Source of the DNA: Amnibacterium sp. CER49 | GTDB taxonomy: Bacteria > Actinomycetota > Actinomycetes > Actinomycetales > Microbacteriaceae | Assembly: GCF_029846255.1 (NCBI RefSeq) | Contig: NZ_JARVWQ010000002.1 | Location: 62,001 to 126,000, forward strand | Length of the DNA stretch: 64,000 nt | Direction of reading: 5' to 3' | In this document: in pieces, positions 1 through 12,340 of the stretch | How the letters are laid out: the number at the start of each line of letters is the position of its first letter | Numbering within the stretch: position 1 is the first letter of the stretch | The notes under the pieces: generated by a model | Seen by the model: the letters and a program-made list of their open reading frames with translations, nothing else | Told to the model about the DNA's origin: nothing | Databases searched by the model: none | Position numbers and translations under genes: made by a program

Positions 1-2032
<2,032 letters not shown>

Positions 2033-2036
<4 letters not shown>

Positions 2037-2899
2037 GCACGCCCACGTTCGCCGACAAGCTCGGCACGGCGTTCGCCGAGCACGGGCACCTCTGCGTCGG
2101 CATCGATCCGCACGAGTACCTGCTCGCCGAGTGGGGGCTGCCGGTCTCCGCGGTCGGCGCGCACGAGTTCGGGCTGCGGGTCGTCGAGGCCTCCGCGGGA
2201 CGCGTGGGCATCGTGAAGCCGCAGGTCGCGTTCTACGAGCGCTTCGGCTCCACCGGCTACCGCGTGCTCGAGGACGTGCTCAAGGAGGCGCGGGACGCCG
2301 GCCTCGTCGTGATCGCCGACGTGAAGCGCGGCGACCTCGGCTCGACCATCGAGGCCTACGGGCAGGCCTGGCTCACGCCGGGCGCCCCGCTCGAGGCCGA
2401 CGCGATGACGATCAGCGCCTTCCAGGGCTTCGGCGCGCTCCGCACGCCGCTCGACCTCGCCGGCCGGTACGGCAAGGGCCTCTTCGTGCTCGCCGCGACG
2501 TCGAACCCCGAGGCGCTCGCCGTGCAGACCGCCGTCATCCAGCGCGAGACCCAGCGCGGCAAGTCCGTCGCCGGTGGCCTCGCCTCGCGGGTCGTCAACT
2601 GGAACCGCACGCACGCCGAGGGCCCCATCGGCTCGATCGGCGTCGTGCTCGGCGCCACCGTCGACTTCACCGACTTCGGCATCGACCTCGCCGAGCTGGC
2701 GTCCGCCCCTGCCGCCCCGATCCTCGCGCCCGGCTTCGGCTACCAGGGCGCGCAGTTCGCCGACGTGAAGCGGCTCTTCGGGGTCGCCGCCGCCACGACC
2801 ATCGTCACCGCCTCGCGGAGCATCCTGGCCGCCGGACCCGACGGGCTCGGCGACGCGATCGCCCGCCAGGCGGAGCTGCTCGGGGAGGCCATCGCGTGA
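2033..2899 (+). CDS. pyrF: Orotidine 5'-phosphate decarboxylase (type 2)
   Basis: Decarboxylates OMP to UMP, the last step of de novo pyrimidine synthesis. The 288-residue product has the long 'type 2' form common in actinobacteria. The catalytic Asp-x-Lys-x-x-Asp signature appears as [12 protein letters not shown], with D96, K98 and D101, and the substrate-binding GIDP is near residue 24. The ATG overlaps the carB stop by four bases, which fixes the start and implies translational coupling. A gap of only seven bases separates it from the mIHF-gmk gene, so the nucleotide-synthesis run continues downstream. Confidence 0.95.
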
Positions 2900-2906
2900 C
2901 GGACGG

Positions 2907-3815
2907 ATGCAGGCCGTGGTGAACCCTCCGGAGGTCGATCGGCTCGCCGGCTCACGCGCGGCGGTCGCGGCGCGGCGCGCCCGCGCCGAGGTGAAGCGGC
3001 AGGTCTCGTCGGGGGAGCGCAGCGCGAGCGAGGTGCTCTCGGCCGCCGCTCGCGACGGCGCGCAGCCCGAGGCGACGATGCGGGTGAGCGAGCTGATCGC
3101 GAGCATCCCGTGGCTCGGGCCGACCCGCACCGCGAAGATCATGCAGGAGCTGCGGATCTCGCCGTCGAAGCGCCTCGGCGGCCTCGGCGTGCACCAGTAC
3201 CAGCGCCTCCACGAGTTCCTCGTGCGCCGGCAGGCGCCGCGCCGGCTGCCCGAGCCGGACGCGCCACGCAGCCGGCTCGTCGTGCTCGCCGGTCCGACCG
3301 CGGTCGGCAAGGGCACGGTCGCCGCCCACATCCGCGAGCACTACCCGGACGTGCTCCTGTCGGTGAGCGCGACCACCCGGCCGCCGCGGCCCGGCGAGGT
3401 CGACGGCGTGCACTACTACTTCCTCTCCGACGAGCAGTTCGACCGGATGGTCGAGGCCGGGCAGTTCCTCGAGTGGGCTCAGGTGCACAACGCCTACCGG
3501 TACGGCACCCCGCGGCAGCCGATCGAGGCCGCGCTCGCCGGGGGCCGCAGCGTGCTGCTCGAGATCGACATCCAGGGCGCCAGGCAGGTGCGGCAGGCGT
3601 TCCCGGAGGCGCGGCTCGTGTTCCTGCTCCCTCCCACGTGGGAGGAGCTCGTGCGACGGCTCGAGGGCCGCGGCACCGAGGACGAGGAGGAGCGCACCCG
3701 CCGCCTCGACACGGCGCAGACCGAGCTCGCCGCCCAGGAGGAGTTCGACGCGGCCGTCGTCAACACGCGGGTCGAGGACGCGGCACGTGAGGTCGTATCC
3801 TTGATGTCGGTCTGA
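2907..3815 (+). CDS. gmk: mIHF-like DNA-binding domain fused to guanylate kinase
   Basis: A 302-residue fusion. Residues about 14-107 resemble the actinobacterial integration host factor mIHF, including the helix-hairpin-helix-like stretch [19 protein letters not shown] and the end [13 protein letters not shown]. Residues about 122-302 are guanylate kinase (GMP + ATP to GDP + ADP), with P-loop GPTAVGKGT at 129-137, the GMP-binding stretch [21 protein letters not shown] and the lid [13 protein letters not shown]. In many actinobacteria mihF and gmk are separate neighbouring genes; here no stop or start separates them. A GTG three codons downstream of the chosen ATG is an alternative start. A ribosome-initiated internal start could also release kinase alone, but I see no clear Shine-Dalgarno for that. 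Fusion call is sequence-based; DNA binding is inferred from the family. Confidence 0.93.
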   Translation: MQAVVNPPEVDRLAGSRAAVAARRARAEVKRQVSSGERSASEVLSAAARDGAQPEATMRVSELIASIPWLGPTRTAKIMQELRISPSKRLGGLGVHQYQRLHEFLVRRQAPRRLPEPDAPRSRLVVLAGPTAVGKGTVAAHIREHYPDVLLSVSATTRPPRPGEVDGVHYYFLSDEQFDRMVEAGQFLEWAQVHNAYRYGTPRQPIEAALAGGRSVLLEIDIQGARQVRQAFPEARLVFLLPPTWEELVRRLEGRGTEDEEERTRRLDTAQTELAAQEEFDAAVVNTRVEDAAREVVSLMSV

Positions 3816-3912
3816 CCGCGCCCGCGGTCGGCGTCGTCGCGTCCGGAACGCGACCATCCGCTTCCCGGCGCACGATCGACGCCGCCGGGTACCCGTGACT
3901 GAAGGAGTCCTC

Positions 3913-4170
3913 ATGGCACGTGGCCAGGGCATCATCGACCCGCCGATCGACGAGCTGCTGACGAAGGTCGACTCGAAGTACGCGCTCGTCATCTTCGCGA
4001 GCAAGCGCGCGCGGCAGATCAACGACTACTACGCCGACCTGCACGAGGGCAGCCTGTTCGACAACGTCGGCCCGCTCGTCGAGTCGTCGATCGACGACAA
4101 GCCGATCTCCGTCGCGCTCCGTGAGATCAACGACGACAAGCTGCGGGTCACCGCCGAGCCGCAGTCCTAG
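3913..4170 (+). CDS. rpoZ: RNA polymerase omega subunit
   Basis: An 85-residue omega subunit that stabilises beta' during RNA polymerase assembly. The family signature is visible: the N-terminal [18 protein letters not shown], then [16 protein letters not shown] and the C-terminal PISVALREI. An in-frame GTG lies 18 bases upstream, but a good ribosome site (GAAGGAG at 3901-3907) sits six bases before ATG 3913, and homologues begin at this point, so I chose ATG. The gmk-rpoZ-coaBC-metK-priA order is the usual actinobacterial arrangement. Confidence 0.95.
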   Translation: MARGQGIIDPPIDELLTKVDSKYALVIFASKRARQINDYYADLHEGSLFDNVGPLVESSIDDKPISVALREINDDKLRVTAEPQS

Positions 4171-4184
4171 CGCGACTCGCGCCC

Positions 4185-5390
4185 ATGAGGGTCGTCGTCG
4201 GCATCTCGGGCGGCATCGCGGCCTACAAGGCCGTGGGCGTGGTCCGGGGCCTCGTGCTCGCGGGGCATGACGTGCACGTCGTGCCGACCGCGTCCGCGCT
4301 CAGGTTCGTCGGGCGGCCGACCCTCGAGGCCATCAGCCGCAACCCCGTCGAGACCGACCTCTACGACGGCGTCGCCGAGGTGCGCCACGTCGCGCTCGGG
4401 CAGTCCGCCGACCTGATCGTCGTCGCGCCGGCGACCGCGAACACCCTCGCTCGGCTCGCCGCGGGCCTCGCGGACGACCTGCTCGGCACCACGGTGCTGG
4501 CGAGCCGGGCCCCGCTCGTCGTCGCTCCCGCGATGCACACCGAGATGTGGGAGAACGCGGCGACCCGCGCGAACGTCGCGACCCTGGTCGCGCGCGGCGT
4601 GCACGTGGTGGGCCCCGTCTCCGGACGGCTCACCGGCTCCGACTCGGGTCCCGGCCGCATGGCCGAGCCCGAGGACATCGTCGCCACGGCGCTCGACGCG
4701 GTCCGCCGCGCTGAGCGCCGTCCGCTCGCCGGTCGCCGAGTGCTCGTCACCGCGGGCGGCACGCGCGAGCCCCTCGATCCCGTCCGGTTCCTCGGCAACG
4801 CATCGAGCGGCCGGCAGGGCGTCGCGATCGCCGAGGCCGCCCGCGACCGCGGCGCCGAGGTCGTGCTCGTCGCCGCGCACCTCGAGGTGCCGGCGCCCGA
4901 CGGCGTCCGCACCGTGCCGGTGCGCACCGCGCAGGAGATGCTCGACGCCGTGCTCCGCGAGGCCGACGGCGCCCACCTCGTCGTGATGGCCGCCGCGGTG
5001 GCCGACTACCGGCCCGCGTCCGTGGCCGAGGCGAAGCTGAAGAAGGCCGACCTCGGCGACCGGCTCTCGGTCGACCTCGTGAGGAACCCCGACGTGCTCG
5101 CCACGGTCGCCGCCGAGCGGCGGCCCGGGCGCCTCGTCGTCGGCTTCGCCGCCGAGACGGAGCCCGACCGCGAGCGGCTGCTCGCCCTCGGCCGCGCCAA
5201 GCTCCAGGCGAAGGGCGCCGACTTCCTCGTCGTCAACGAGGTCGGACTCGACCGCACCTTCGGAGCGCCCGACAACCGCGTCGTGGTGCTCGCGGCGGGT
5301 GGCGTCATCGCCGGCGAGGCCGCCGGCGACAAGCGGTCGGTGGCAGACGCCATCCTCGACGTGGTCGTCCCGCACCCCGCGGGCGCCTGA
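4185..5390 (+). CDS. coaBC: Bifunctional phosphopantothenoylcysteine decarboxylase / synthase
   Basis: Catalyses two consecutive steps of coenzyme A synthesis: joining cysteine to 4'-phosphopantothenate (CoaB) and decarboxylating the product (CoaC). Of 401 residues, the first about 180 form the FMN-dependent CoaC domain, with [10 protein letters not shown] at the N-terminus, the active-site His in EVRHVALG and the [10 protein letters not shown] loop. The CoaB domain starts near residue 185 with [22 protein letters not shown], includes the AAVADYRP motif and the KLKK CTP-binding lysines. Full length for the family; 17 bases before metK. Confidence 0.96.
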   Translation: MRVVVGISGGIAAYKAVGVVRGLVLAGHDVHVVPTASALRFVGRPTLEAISRNPVETDLYDGVAEVRHVALGQSADLIVVAPATANTLARLAAGLADDLLGTTVLASRAPLVVAPAMHTEMWENAATRANVATLVARGVHVVGPVSGRLTGSDSGPGRMAEPEDIVATALDAVRRAERRPLAGRRVLVTAGGTREPLDPVRFLGNASSGRQGVAIAEAARDRGAEVVLVAAHLEVPAPDGVRTVPVRTAQEMLDAVLREADGAHLVVMAAAVADYRPASVAEAKLKKADLGDRLSVDLVRNPDVLATVAAERRPGRLVVGFAAETEPDRERLLALGRAKLQAKGADFLVVNEVGLDRTFGAPDNRVVVLAAGGVIAGEAAGDKRSVADAILDVVVPHPAGA

Positions 5391-5407
5391 AGCCGGAAGA
5401 CCCCCCA

Positions 5408-6595
5408 ATGCCGCTGCGCCTCTTCACGTCCGAGTCGGTCACGCCCGGGCATCCCGACAAGATCTGCGACCAGATCTCCGACAGCATCCTCGACGCCCTG
5501 ATCGCCGAGGACCCCGACGCCCGCGTCGCCGTCGAGACCCTCGTCACCACCGGCCTCGTCCAGGTCGCTGGCGAGGTCTCGACGAGCGGCTACGCCGACA
5601 TCCCCGGAATCGTCCGCGACCGCATCCGCAGGATCGGCTACGACTCCTCCGAGCAGAGCTTCGACGGCTCGACCTGCGGCGTCTCCGTCTCGGTCGGCTC
5701 GCAGTCCGCCGACATCGCGGGCGGCGTGAACCGGGCGATCGAGGCGCGGGCCGGCAGCGGCGACGAGTACGACCAGCTCGGCGCCGGCGACCAGGGCATC
5801 ATGTTCGGCTACGCGGTCCGCGAGACGCCGGAGCTCATGCCGATCCCGATCGCGCTCGCGCACCGGCTCTCGCGCCGGCTCACCGAGGTGCGGCAGGAGA
5901 AGCTGCTGCCGTACCTGCGGCCCGACGGCAAGACCCAGGTGACCATCGGCTACGACGGCACGACGCCCGTGAGCGTCGAGGCGGTCGTCGTCTCCACGCA
6001 GCACGCCCCCTGGGTGGAGCAGGGCACGCTGCAGGAGGAGGTCCGGCGACTCGTCGTCGACCCGGTCCTGCAGACGAGCGGGCTCGCGTACGACGCTCCG
6101 CGCGTGTACGTGAACCCGTCGGGGCGCTTCGAGGTCGGCGGCCCGAAGGCCGACGCCGGACTGACCGGCCGCAAGATCATCGTCGACACCTACGGCGGTG
6201 CGAGCCGCCACGGCGGCGGGGCGTTCAGCGGCAAGGACCCGTCGAAGGTCGACCGCTCGGGCGCCTACGCGATGCGCTGGGTGGCGAAGAACATCGTCGC
6301 CGCGCACCTCGCCGACCGGGTCGAGCTGCAGGTGGCCTACGCGATCGGCGCCGCCGAGCCCGTCGGTCTCTACGTCGAGACCTTCGGCACCGCGCAGGTG
6401 CCGGAGGACCGCATCGTCGCCGCTGTCCGCGAGGTGTTCGACCTGCGTCCGCGTGCCGTGATCGACGCGCTCGACCTGCTCCGGCCGATCTACGCCGAGA
6501 CCGCGGTGTTCGGCCACTTCGGCCGCGAGCTGCCCGACTTCACCTGGGAGCGGACGGACCGCGCCGACGCCCTGGCGGCCGCCGCCGGGCTGTGA
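5408..6595 (+). CDS. metK: S-adenosylmethionine synthetase
   Basis: Makes S-adenosylmethionine from methionine and ATP. The 395-residue protein has every signature: [16 protein letters not shown] near the N-terminus, [12 protein letters not shown] in the middle, and the phosphate-binding [16 protein letters not shown]. Length is normal. The TGA overlaps the GTG of the downstream PriA-like gene, so both are translated from one message. Its place beside coaBC and priA matches the conserved actinobacterial order. Confidence 0.97.
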   Translation: MPLRLFTSESVTPGHPDKICDQISDSILDALIAEDPDARVAVETLVTTGLVQVAGEVSTSGYADIPGIVRDRIRRIGYDSSEQSFDGSTCGVSVSVGSQSADIAGGVNRAIEARAGSGDEYDQLGAGDQGIMFGYAVRETPELMPIPIALAHRLSRRLTEVRQEKLLPYLRPDGKTQVTIGYDGTTPVSVEAVVVSTQHAPWVEQGTLQEEVRRLVVDPVLQTSGLAYDAPRVYVNPSGRFEVGGPKADAGLTGRKIIVDTYGGASRHGGGAFSGKDPSKVDRSGAYAMRWVAKNIVAAHLADRVELQVAYAIGAAEPVGLYVETFGTAQVPEDRIVAAVREVFDLRPRAVIDALDLLRPIYAETAVFGHFGRELPDFTWERTDRADALAAAAGL

Positions 6596-8388
6596 GCGAC
6601 GCCGCCGGGGCCGCCCCGGCGCCCGGCGCCATCGCGCGGGTCGTGCTCGACTCGCCCCTGCCGCGGCTCGACCACCTCTTCGACTACCGCGTCCCGCCCG
6701 CGCTCGCGGACGAGGTGCGGCCGGGGGTGCGGGTGAAGGTGCCGCTGCGGGTCGCCGGACGCTCCGCCGACGGCTACGTCGTCGACGTCGGCGACACGAG
6801 CGACGCACCGGGGCGGCTCAGCGACATCGAGAAGGTCGTCTCGCCGGTCGTCGTGCTCGCGCCGGAGGTCTGGCGCCTCGCCCGCGCGGTCGCCGACCGC
6901 AGCGCCGGTGTCGCGAGCGACGTGCTCCGCATCGCCGTGCCGAAGCGGCAGGCACGGGTGGAGCACCGGTGGCTCAAGGACGGGGCGCCCGAGGCGACGC
7001 CGGTCGAGGCCGAACCGTCCGCGGCGAGCGAGGCGCTCGTCACGGGTTCGCGTCTCGCGGCGCTGCCCACACCGCGCCCCGTCGAGGTCGCCGGGACGAC
7101 GGTCGGAGGCTGGGCGGCCGAGCTCGCCGAGGCCGCCGTCGGGATCGCCGCGCTCGGCCGGAGCGCCATCGTCGCGGTGCCGGACCGCCGCGACCTCGAC
7201 CAGCTCGCGCTGGCGCTCGCACACGGTCCCGCCGCGCACGCGGTGCTCCGCGTCGACGCGACGCAGACGCCCGCCGAGCGCGAGCGGGCCCACCTCGCGG
7301 CGATGACGCCCGGGCCGCACGTCGTCATCGGCAACCGCGCGGCGGTGTACGCGCCCGCCGCCGACCTCGGCGCGATCCTCGTCTGGGAGGAGGCCGACCC
7401 CTTCCACCTCGAGCCGCTCGCCCCCTACGCGTCGACGCGCGACGTCGCGCTGCTGCGGCAGGAGCAGTCCGGCTGCGGCCTGCTGCTGCTCGGCTCGACG
7501 CGCAGCTCGACCGTGCAGCGGCTCGTCCGCGTCGGCTGGCTCGCCGACCGGCCCGCACCCCGGTACCGGCCCGAGGTCGTCCTCCCGCCCGACGACGTGC
7601 CCGCGACCCGCATCCCGTCGGCGACGTGGCGCGCGGTGCGCACGGCGCTCGCGACCGGCCCGGTGCTCGTGCAGGTCGCCCGTCCGGGCGACGCCGCCCG
7701 CGTCGCGCTCGCCGCGGGTCAGGCGCCGCCGCCGATCGACGCCGGGCGCACCGCGCACGAGCTCGGCCGCGCGTTCCCCGGCGTACCGGTGCTCGTCGCC
7801 GACGGCGAGCACGTGCACGACCGCATCGAGGCCGGCCCTCGGCTCGTCGTGGCCACCCGCGGCGCCGAGCCGATCGCGCCAGGCGGCTACGCGGCCGTCC
7901 TGCTGCTCGACGGCCGCCGCATGCTCGCCCGCGAGTCGCTCTGGGTCGAGGAGGACTGCCTGCGCTGGTGGGCCGCGGCCGCCGCGCTCGCCGCGCCGAA
8001 GGCGCCGGTGCACCTCGTCGGCGTCGGCGGCCACGTCGCCACCACGCTCGCCACGTGGCGCCTCACCGACTTCGCCGACCGGCAGCTCGCCGACCGGCGG
8101 GCGCTGCGCTTCCCGCCCGCGGTGCGGCTCGCCGCGGTGTCCGGACCGCTCGCGGCCGTCGAGCCGCTCGTCGCCGAGCTCGTCGCCGAGGGCGCGCAGG
8201 AGATCGGCCGTGCCGACGAGGACGGCCTCGTCCGCGTCACGGTCCGCTTCGACTACGCGGCCGGGTCCCGCGTCGCCGCGGTCGCGAAGGCCGGGCTGAT
8301 CCGAGCCGGCTCCGCGCGGCGGCCGAAGCCGCCTGCCCCGCCGCCGCCCGCCCTGCGCGTGCGGTTCGACCCTCACGAGCCGATCTAG
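6592..8388 (+). CDS. priA: PriA-like primosomal protein N' without helicase motifs
   Basis: A 598-residue member of the primosomal protein N' family. The N-terminal 3' DNA-end-binding region is recognisable ([20 protein letters not shown]) and the helicase core is alignable, but its catalytic parts are gone. There is no GxGKT Walker A, and the DEEH box reads EEAD within [11 protein letters not shown]. The eight zinc-binding cysteines are absent: only two Cys occur in the whole protein. This degenerate form is typical of actinobacteria, and the family is thought to keep DNA-fork binding without unwinding. The GTG start overlaps the metK stop (GTGA) and is preferred over long upstream extensions that would read through metK. 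Confidence 0.9.
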   Translation: MSDAAGAAPAPGAIARVVLDSPLPRLDHLFDYRVPPALADEVRPGVRVKVPLRVAGRSADGYVVDVGDTSDAPGRLSDIEKVVSPVVVLAPEVWRLARAVADRSAGVASDVLRIAVPKRQARVEHRWLKDGAPEATPVEAEPSAASEALVTGSRLAALPTPRPVEVAGTTVGGWAAELAEAAVGIAALGRSAIVAVPDRRDLDQLALALAHGPAAHAVLRVDATQTPAERERAHLAAMTPGPHVVIGNRAAVYAPAADLGAILVWEEADPFHLEPLAPYASTRDVALLRQEQSGCGLLLLGSTRSSTVQRLVRVGWLADRPAPRYRPEVVLPPDDVPATRIPSATWRAVRTALATGPVLVQVARPGDAARVALAAGQAPPPIDAGRTAHELGRAFPGVPVLVADGEHVHDRIEAGPRLVVATRGAEPIAPGGYAAVLLLDGRRMLARESLWVEEDCLRWWAAAAALAAPKAPVHLVGVGGHVATTLATWRLTDFADRQLADRRALRFPPAVRLAAVSGPLAAVEPLVAELVAEGAQEIGRADEDGLVRVTVRFDYAAGSRVAAVAKAGLIRAGSARRPKPPAPPPPALRVRFDPHEPI

Positions 8389-8511
8389 CCCCGCCCGGTC
8401 CGCGCCATGTGCAGGACCGTGTGCGGGCCGCAGGACGCCCCGCCGGGCCGGGCCTGCGTGCCGCACGGCTCCCGCAGACGGCGCGCGGCGATCGGGCGCC
8501 GCGGCGCGGCC

Positions 8512-8517
8512 TAGGCT
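8512..8517 (+). promoter_or_regulatory. -10 box of fmt, probable leaderless start
   Basis: TAGGCT ends eight bases before the fmt ATG at 8526. With transcription starting 6-8 nt after a -10 box, the mRNA would begin at or within a base or two of the start codon, and no Shine-Dalgarno is present. Confidence 0.55.
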
Positions 8518-8525
8518 CGAGCGCC

Positions 8526-9440
8526 ATGCGGCTGCTCTTCGCCGGCACCCCGGCCGCGGCCGTGCCCGCCCTCGACGCGCTCGCCGCGGGACCGCACGAG
8601 CTCGTCCGTATCGTCACCCGGCCGCCGGCGCCGCTCGGGCGCAAGCGGGTGCTCACGCCGTCGCCCGTCGAGGCGAGGGCGACGGCGCTCGGGCTGCCGG
8701 TGCTGCACGCCGCCCGCCTCGACCCCGCCGCGATCGAGACCCTGACCGCGGACGAGGCCGACCTCGGGGTCGTCGTCGCCTACGGGGCGCTGCTGAAGGA
8801 GCCGCTGCTCTCCGCCCCCCGCCTCGGCTGGGTGAACCTGCACTTCTCGCTGCTGCCGCGGTGGCGGGGCGCGGCTCCCGTGCAGCACGCCGTGATCGCG
8901 GGCGACGACGAGACCGGCGTCGCGGTGTTCCGGCTCGAGGCGGGGCTCGACACCGGGCCGGTGCTCGCGATGGAGCGCACCGCGATCGGCGCGCTCGAGA
9001 CCGCCGGGCACCTGCTCGAGCGGCTCGCCGGGCTCGGCGCCGGGGTGCTCGCGCGGACGGTCGACGACCTGGCGGCCGGCCGCGCGGTCGCCGCGCCGCA
9101 GGAGGGCGAGCCGACGCTCGCACCGAAGCTCGTGCTCGAGGACGGCCGGCTCGACTGGACGCAGCCGGCGCGGCGCGTGCTCGATCGGTTCCGCGGCACG
9201 ACCCCGGAGCCCGGTGCGTTCACCGAGGTCGGCGGCGTGCGGCTCAAGGTCCTCGAGGCCGCACCGGCTCGTGACGCCGCTGCGCTGCCGCCGGGGGAGG
9301 TGCGCGCCGAAGGGCGCCGGGTGCTGGCCGGCACCGGGGACGCGCCCGTCGAGCTCGTCCGGGTGCAGCCCGCCGGGCGCACCCCGATGCCGGCCGACGC
9401 GTGGCTGCGCGGCACGAGCGCTCCGGTGCGGCTCGGATGA
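8526..9440 (+). CDS. fmt: Methionyl-tRNA formyltransferase
   Basis: Formylates initiator Met-tRNA using 10-formyltetrahydrofolate. The 304-residue protein has the N-terminal Rossmann start MRLLFAGTPAAAVPAL, the folate-site motif NLHFSLLPRWRGAAPVQHA with its catalytic Asn and His, and a C-terminal OB-like tRNA-binding domain from about residue 205. The active-site Asp follows in EAGLDTGPVL. It sits 137 bases after priA with its own likely promoter. Its TGA overlaps the rsmB ATG, so the two are coupled. Normal length for the family. Confidence 0.95.
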   Translation: MRLLFAGTPAAAVPALDALAAGPHELVRIVTRPPAPLGRKRVLTPSPVEARATALGLPVLHAARLDPAAIETLTADEADLGVVVAYGALLKEPLLSAPRLGWVNLHFSLLPRWRGAAPVQHAVIAGDDETGVAVFRLEAGLDTGPVLAMERTAIGALETAGHLLERLAGLGAGVLARTVDDLAAGRAVAAPQEGEPTLAPKLVLEDGRLDWTQPARRVLDRFRGTTPEPGAFTEVGGVRLKVLEAAPARDAAALPPGEVRAEGRRVLAGTGDAPVELVRVQPAGRTPMPADAWLRGTSAPVRLG

Positions 9441-10849
9441 CCGCCCGTCCGGATCGCGCGGGCGGCCCTTCCGCACGACGGGGCGGGGGCGCGGTCAGCC
9501 CCGCCCGCCGCGTGGCGCTCGAGGTGCTCACCGCGGTCCGCGAGCGCGACGCCTACGCGAACCTGCTGCTGCCCGCGCTGCTCACGCGCGAAGGGGTCAG
9601 CGGGGCCGAGGCGGGCTTCGCCACCGAGCTCGCCTACGGCGCGTTGCGCCGCCTCGGCCGCTACGACGCGATCGTCGCAGCGGCCGCAGGACGGCCGGTC
9701 GAGCGGATCGACCCGCCGCTGCTCGACGTGCTCCGGCTCGGCGCGCACCAGCTGCTCGCCACCCGCACCGCGCCCCACGCCGCGGTGCACCAGGCCGTCG
9801 AGCAGGCCCGGGCCGTCGGCGGCCGCGGCGCGGCCGGCTTCGTGAACGCGGTGCTGCGCCGGGTCGGGGAGACGGACGACCACGGCTGGACCGAGCGGCT
9901 CGCCGCTGCCACGCCCGACCCCGTCGAGCGGCGCGCGATCGCCGCCGCGCACCCGGCGTGGGTCGTCGGCGAGCTCGAGGCGGCGCTCGCCGCGATGACC
10001 CCGGACGCCCGGAACGGGCTCGACGCGCTGCTCGAGGTCGACAACGCGGCGCCGCCCGTCGGCCTCGCCGCGCTGCCCGGGCTCGCCGACCGGGAGGACC
10101 TCGACCTGCCGCCGCACCCGCTGTCGCCGATCGGGGTGGAGCTGCCGGGCGGCGACCCCGCGGCGCTCCAGCCCGTCCGCCGCGGCGTCGTCCGCGTGCA
10201 GGACCCCGGTTCGCAGCTCGCGGCACTCGCCCTCACCCGCGCCCGGCCGGTCGCCGCGGGGGAGCGGTGGCTCGACCTCTGCGCCGGCCCAGGCGGCAAG
10301 GCCGCGGTGCTCGCCGCCGACGCGGCGCTCGGTGGCGCCTCCCTCCTCGCGAACGAGCTCGTGCCCGCGCGGGCCCGGCTCGCCGAGCGCGCCCTCGCCG
10401 CGGTGCCCGGCCACCACACGGTCGAGGTCGGCGACGGCACCCGGTTCGCTGACGGCGGCCGGCGCTTCGACCGGGTCCTGCTCGACGCCCCCTGCACCGG
10501 GCTCGGCGCGCTGCGCCGACGGCCGGAGGCCCGCTGGCGGAAGTCGCCGGCCGACGTGCCCGCGCTCGCCGCGCTGCAGCGCGATCTGCTCGACGCCGCG
10601 ATCGCCGCCCTCGCACCCGGCGGCCTGCTCGCCTACGTCACCTGCTCGCCCGTGACCGCGGAGACCGAGCGGGTCGTCGCCGGGGCGCTCGAGGCGCACC
10701 GCGACCTCGTCGCACTCGACACCGCCGAGGTGCTCGACGGGATCACGGGCGGCCGTCTCGACGCCGCACGCCGCGGCACCGCGGTGCAGCTGTGGCCGCA
10801 CCTGCACGGCACCGATGCCATGTTCGTGCAGCTGCTGACCAGCGCCTGA
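9437..10849 (+). CDS. rsmB: 16S rRNA m5C967 methyltransferase
   Basis: Methylates cytosine 967 of 16S rRNA with SAM. In the 470 residues, a NusB-like RNA-binding domain occupies about 25-160 (RVALEVLTAVRERDAYANLL) and the Rossmann methyltransferase domain follows. SAM-binding is visible as WLDLCAGPGGKAAVLA, the first cysteine motif as LDAPCTGLGALRR and the catalytic one as YVTCSPVTAET. ATG 9437 overlapping the fmt stop (ATGA) is chosen over a GTG 36 bases upstream. Translationally coupled to fmt. Confidence 0.94.
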   Translation: MTARPDRAGGPSARRGGGAVSPARRVALEVLTAVRERDAYANLLLPALLTREGVSGAEAGFATELAYGALRRLGRYDAIVAAAAGRPVERIDPPLLDVLRLGAHQLLATRTAPHAAVHQAVEQARAVGGRGAAGFVNAVLRRVGETDDHGWTERLAAATPDPVERRAIAAAHPAWVVGELEAALAAMTPDARNGLDALLEVDNAAPPVGLAALPGLADREDLDLPPHPLSPIGVELPGGDPAALQPVRRGVVRVQDPGSQLAALALTRARPVAAGERWLDLCAGPGGKAAVLAADAALGGASLLANELVPARARLAERALAAVPGHHTVEVGDGTRFADGGRRFDRVLLDAPCTGLGALRRRPEARWRKSPADVPALAALQRDLLDAAIAALAPGGLLAYVTCSPVTAETERVVAGALEAHRDLVALDTAEVLDGITGGRLDAARRGTAVQLWPHLHGTDAMFVQLLTSA

Positions 10850-10869
10850 GCGGCGTCCCGGGCGGCCGA

Positions 10870-10875
10870 TAGTGT
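10870..10875 (+). promoter_or_regulatory. Putative -10 box of the amino acid permease gene
   Basis: TAGTGT lies 40 bases before ATG 10916. It would give a leader of about 33 nt that includes the AGGGAG ribosome site near 10903. The -35 is not convincing. Confidence 0.35.
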
Positions 10876-10915
10876 GCTCCCGGCACGGCGCGTGCCCGGA
10901 CCAGGGAGATCGACC

Positions 10916-12340
10916 ATGTCGGCGACGTCGGAGAACGAGCGCACCCTCGAGTCGTTCGGGTACAAGCAGGAGCTGAAGCGGTCGGTGTCGACCGTCGACC
11001 TGCTCATCTACGGCCTGATCTTCATGGTGCCGATCGCGCCGTGGGCCATCTTCGGCACCGTCTACAACAGCGCCGCGGGCATGGTGCCGCTCGTCTACAT
11101 CATCGGCCTCGTCGCGATGATCTTCACCGCGCTCGCCTACGCGCAGATGGCGAAGTCGTTCCCGCTCGCCGGCTCGGTGTTCTCCTACGTCGGCCGCGGC
11201 ATCCACTGGTCGCTCGGCTTCTTCGCCGGGTGGGCGATCCTGCTCGACTACCTGCTCGTGCCGACCCTGCTCTACGTGTTCGCGGCGTCGTCCATGGTCG
11301 GCATCTTCCCCGGCAGCCCCGCCTGGCTGTGGGCGCTGATCTTCGTGGCGATCAACGCCGTCATCAACCTGCTCGGCATCAGCTCGATCAAGCTCGCGAA
11401 CCGGATCTTCCTCGTGATCGAGCTGATCTTCGTGCTGATCTTCCTCGTGATCGCCGTCCTCGCGATCAACGGCGGCACCCTGCCGGGCGCCCACTGGGGC
11501 ACCGAGCCGTTCCTGACCCCGTCGAAGGTGACCGGGCCGCTCATCGCGGGCGCGCTCTCGATCGCGGTGCTCAGCTTCCTCGGCTTCGACGGCATCTCCA
11601 CGCTCGCGGAGGAGTCGACCGGGCGCCACAACGCGGCCGGGCGGGCGATGGTGCTGGCGCTCCTCATCGTCGCGGCGCTGTTCATCGTGCAGACCTGGCT
11701 CGCGAGCCTGATGGCCGGCGGTCGCACCGCGTTCTCCGCCGCGGACACCAACAACGCGTTCTTCCTGCTCGTGAAGGCGGCCGCCGGCACGGGGTGGCAG
11801 AACGCGTTCTTCGTGGTCAACGTCCTCGCCGTCGGCATCGCGAACGCGATGGCGGCGCAGGCCGCGACGAGCCGCCTGCTCTACTCGATGGCCCGCGACC
11901 GGCAGCTGCCGCACTTCCTCGCCCGCATCAGCCACCGCCAGGTGCCGCTCTACGCGATCCTCGTCGTCACCGCGCTCACGGTCGTGCTCGTGCTGTTCTT
12001 CGTCGGCCAGCTGCCGCTCATCACGTCGCTCGTGAACTTCGGCGCGCTGTTCGGGTTCTGCCTGCTCCACGTCGCGGTGTTCTGGCACTACATCGTGCGC
12101 CAGCGGTCGAAGAACTGGCTGCTGCACGGCGTCGTGCCGGTGCTCGGCTTCCTGATCATCGGCTACGTGCTCATCAACGCCGACCCGCTCGCGAAGATCG
12201 GCGGCCTCGTCTGGCTCGTCATCGGCGCCATCATCTTCGCGATCAACATCGCTCGCGGCCGCAAGCCCGAGCTGTCGATCCGCGAGGACGTCCCGACCGC
12301 CGGCGAGGGGCGCCCGAGCGCCAAGGAGGGCCAGGCGTGA
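10916..12340 (+). CDS. APC-family amino acid permease
   Basis: An integral membrane transporter of 474 residues with about 12 hydrophobic spans. The first span (VDLLIYGLIFMVPIAPWAIF) and the SFLGFDGISTLAEE stretch in the sixth-to-seventh helix region are typical of the amino acid-polyamine-organocation family; substrate cannot be read from sequence. ATG 10916 follows a good ribosome site (CCAGGGAG), which is why I reject the longer GTG start. The charged C-terminal tail is cytoplasmic by inference. The stop overlaps the GTG of rpe, so expression is coupled, although no metabolic link to pentose phosphate metabolism is evident. Confidence 0.88.
   Translation: MSATSENERTLESFGYKQELKRSVSTVDLLIYGLIFMVPIAPWAIFGTVYNSAAGMVPLVYIIGLVAMIFTALAYAQMAKSFPLAGSVFSYVGRGIHWSLGFFAGWAILLDYLLVPTLLYVFAASSMVGIFPGSPAWLWALIFVAINAVINLLGISSIKLANRIFLVIELIFVLIFLVIAVLAINGGTLPGAHWGTEPFLTPSKVTGPLIAGALSIAVLSFLGFDGISTLAEESTGRHNAAGRAMVLALLIVAALFIVQTWLASLMAGGRTAFSAADTNNAFFLLVKAAAGTGWQNAFFVVNVLAVGIANAMAAQAATSRLLYSMARDRQLPHFLARISHRQVPLYAILVVTALTVVLVLFFVGQLPLITSLVNFGALFGFCLLHVAVFWHYIVRQRSKNWLLHGVVPVLGFLIIGYVLINADPLAKIGGLVWLVIGAIIFAINIARGRKPELSIREDVPTAGEGRPSAKEGQA

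Noticed and set aside
3895-3912. Upstream GTG as the rpoZ start
   Set aside because: The ribosome site lies inside this extension and homologues begin at the internal ATG 3913.
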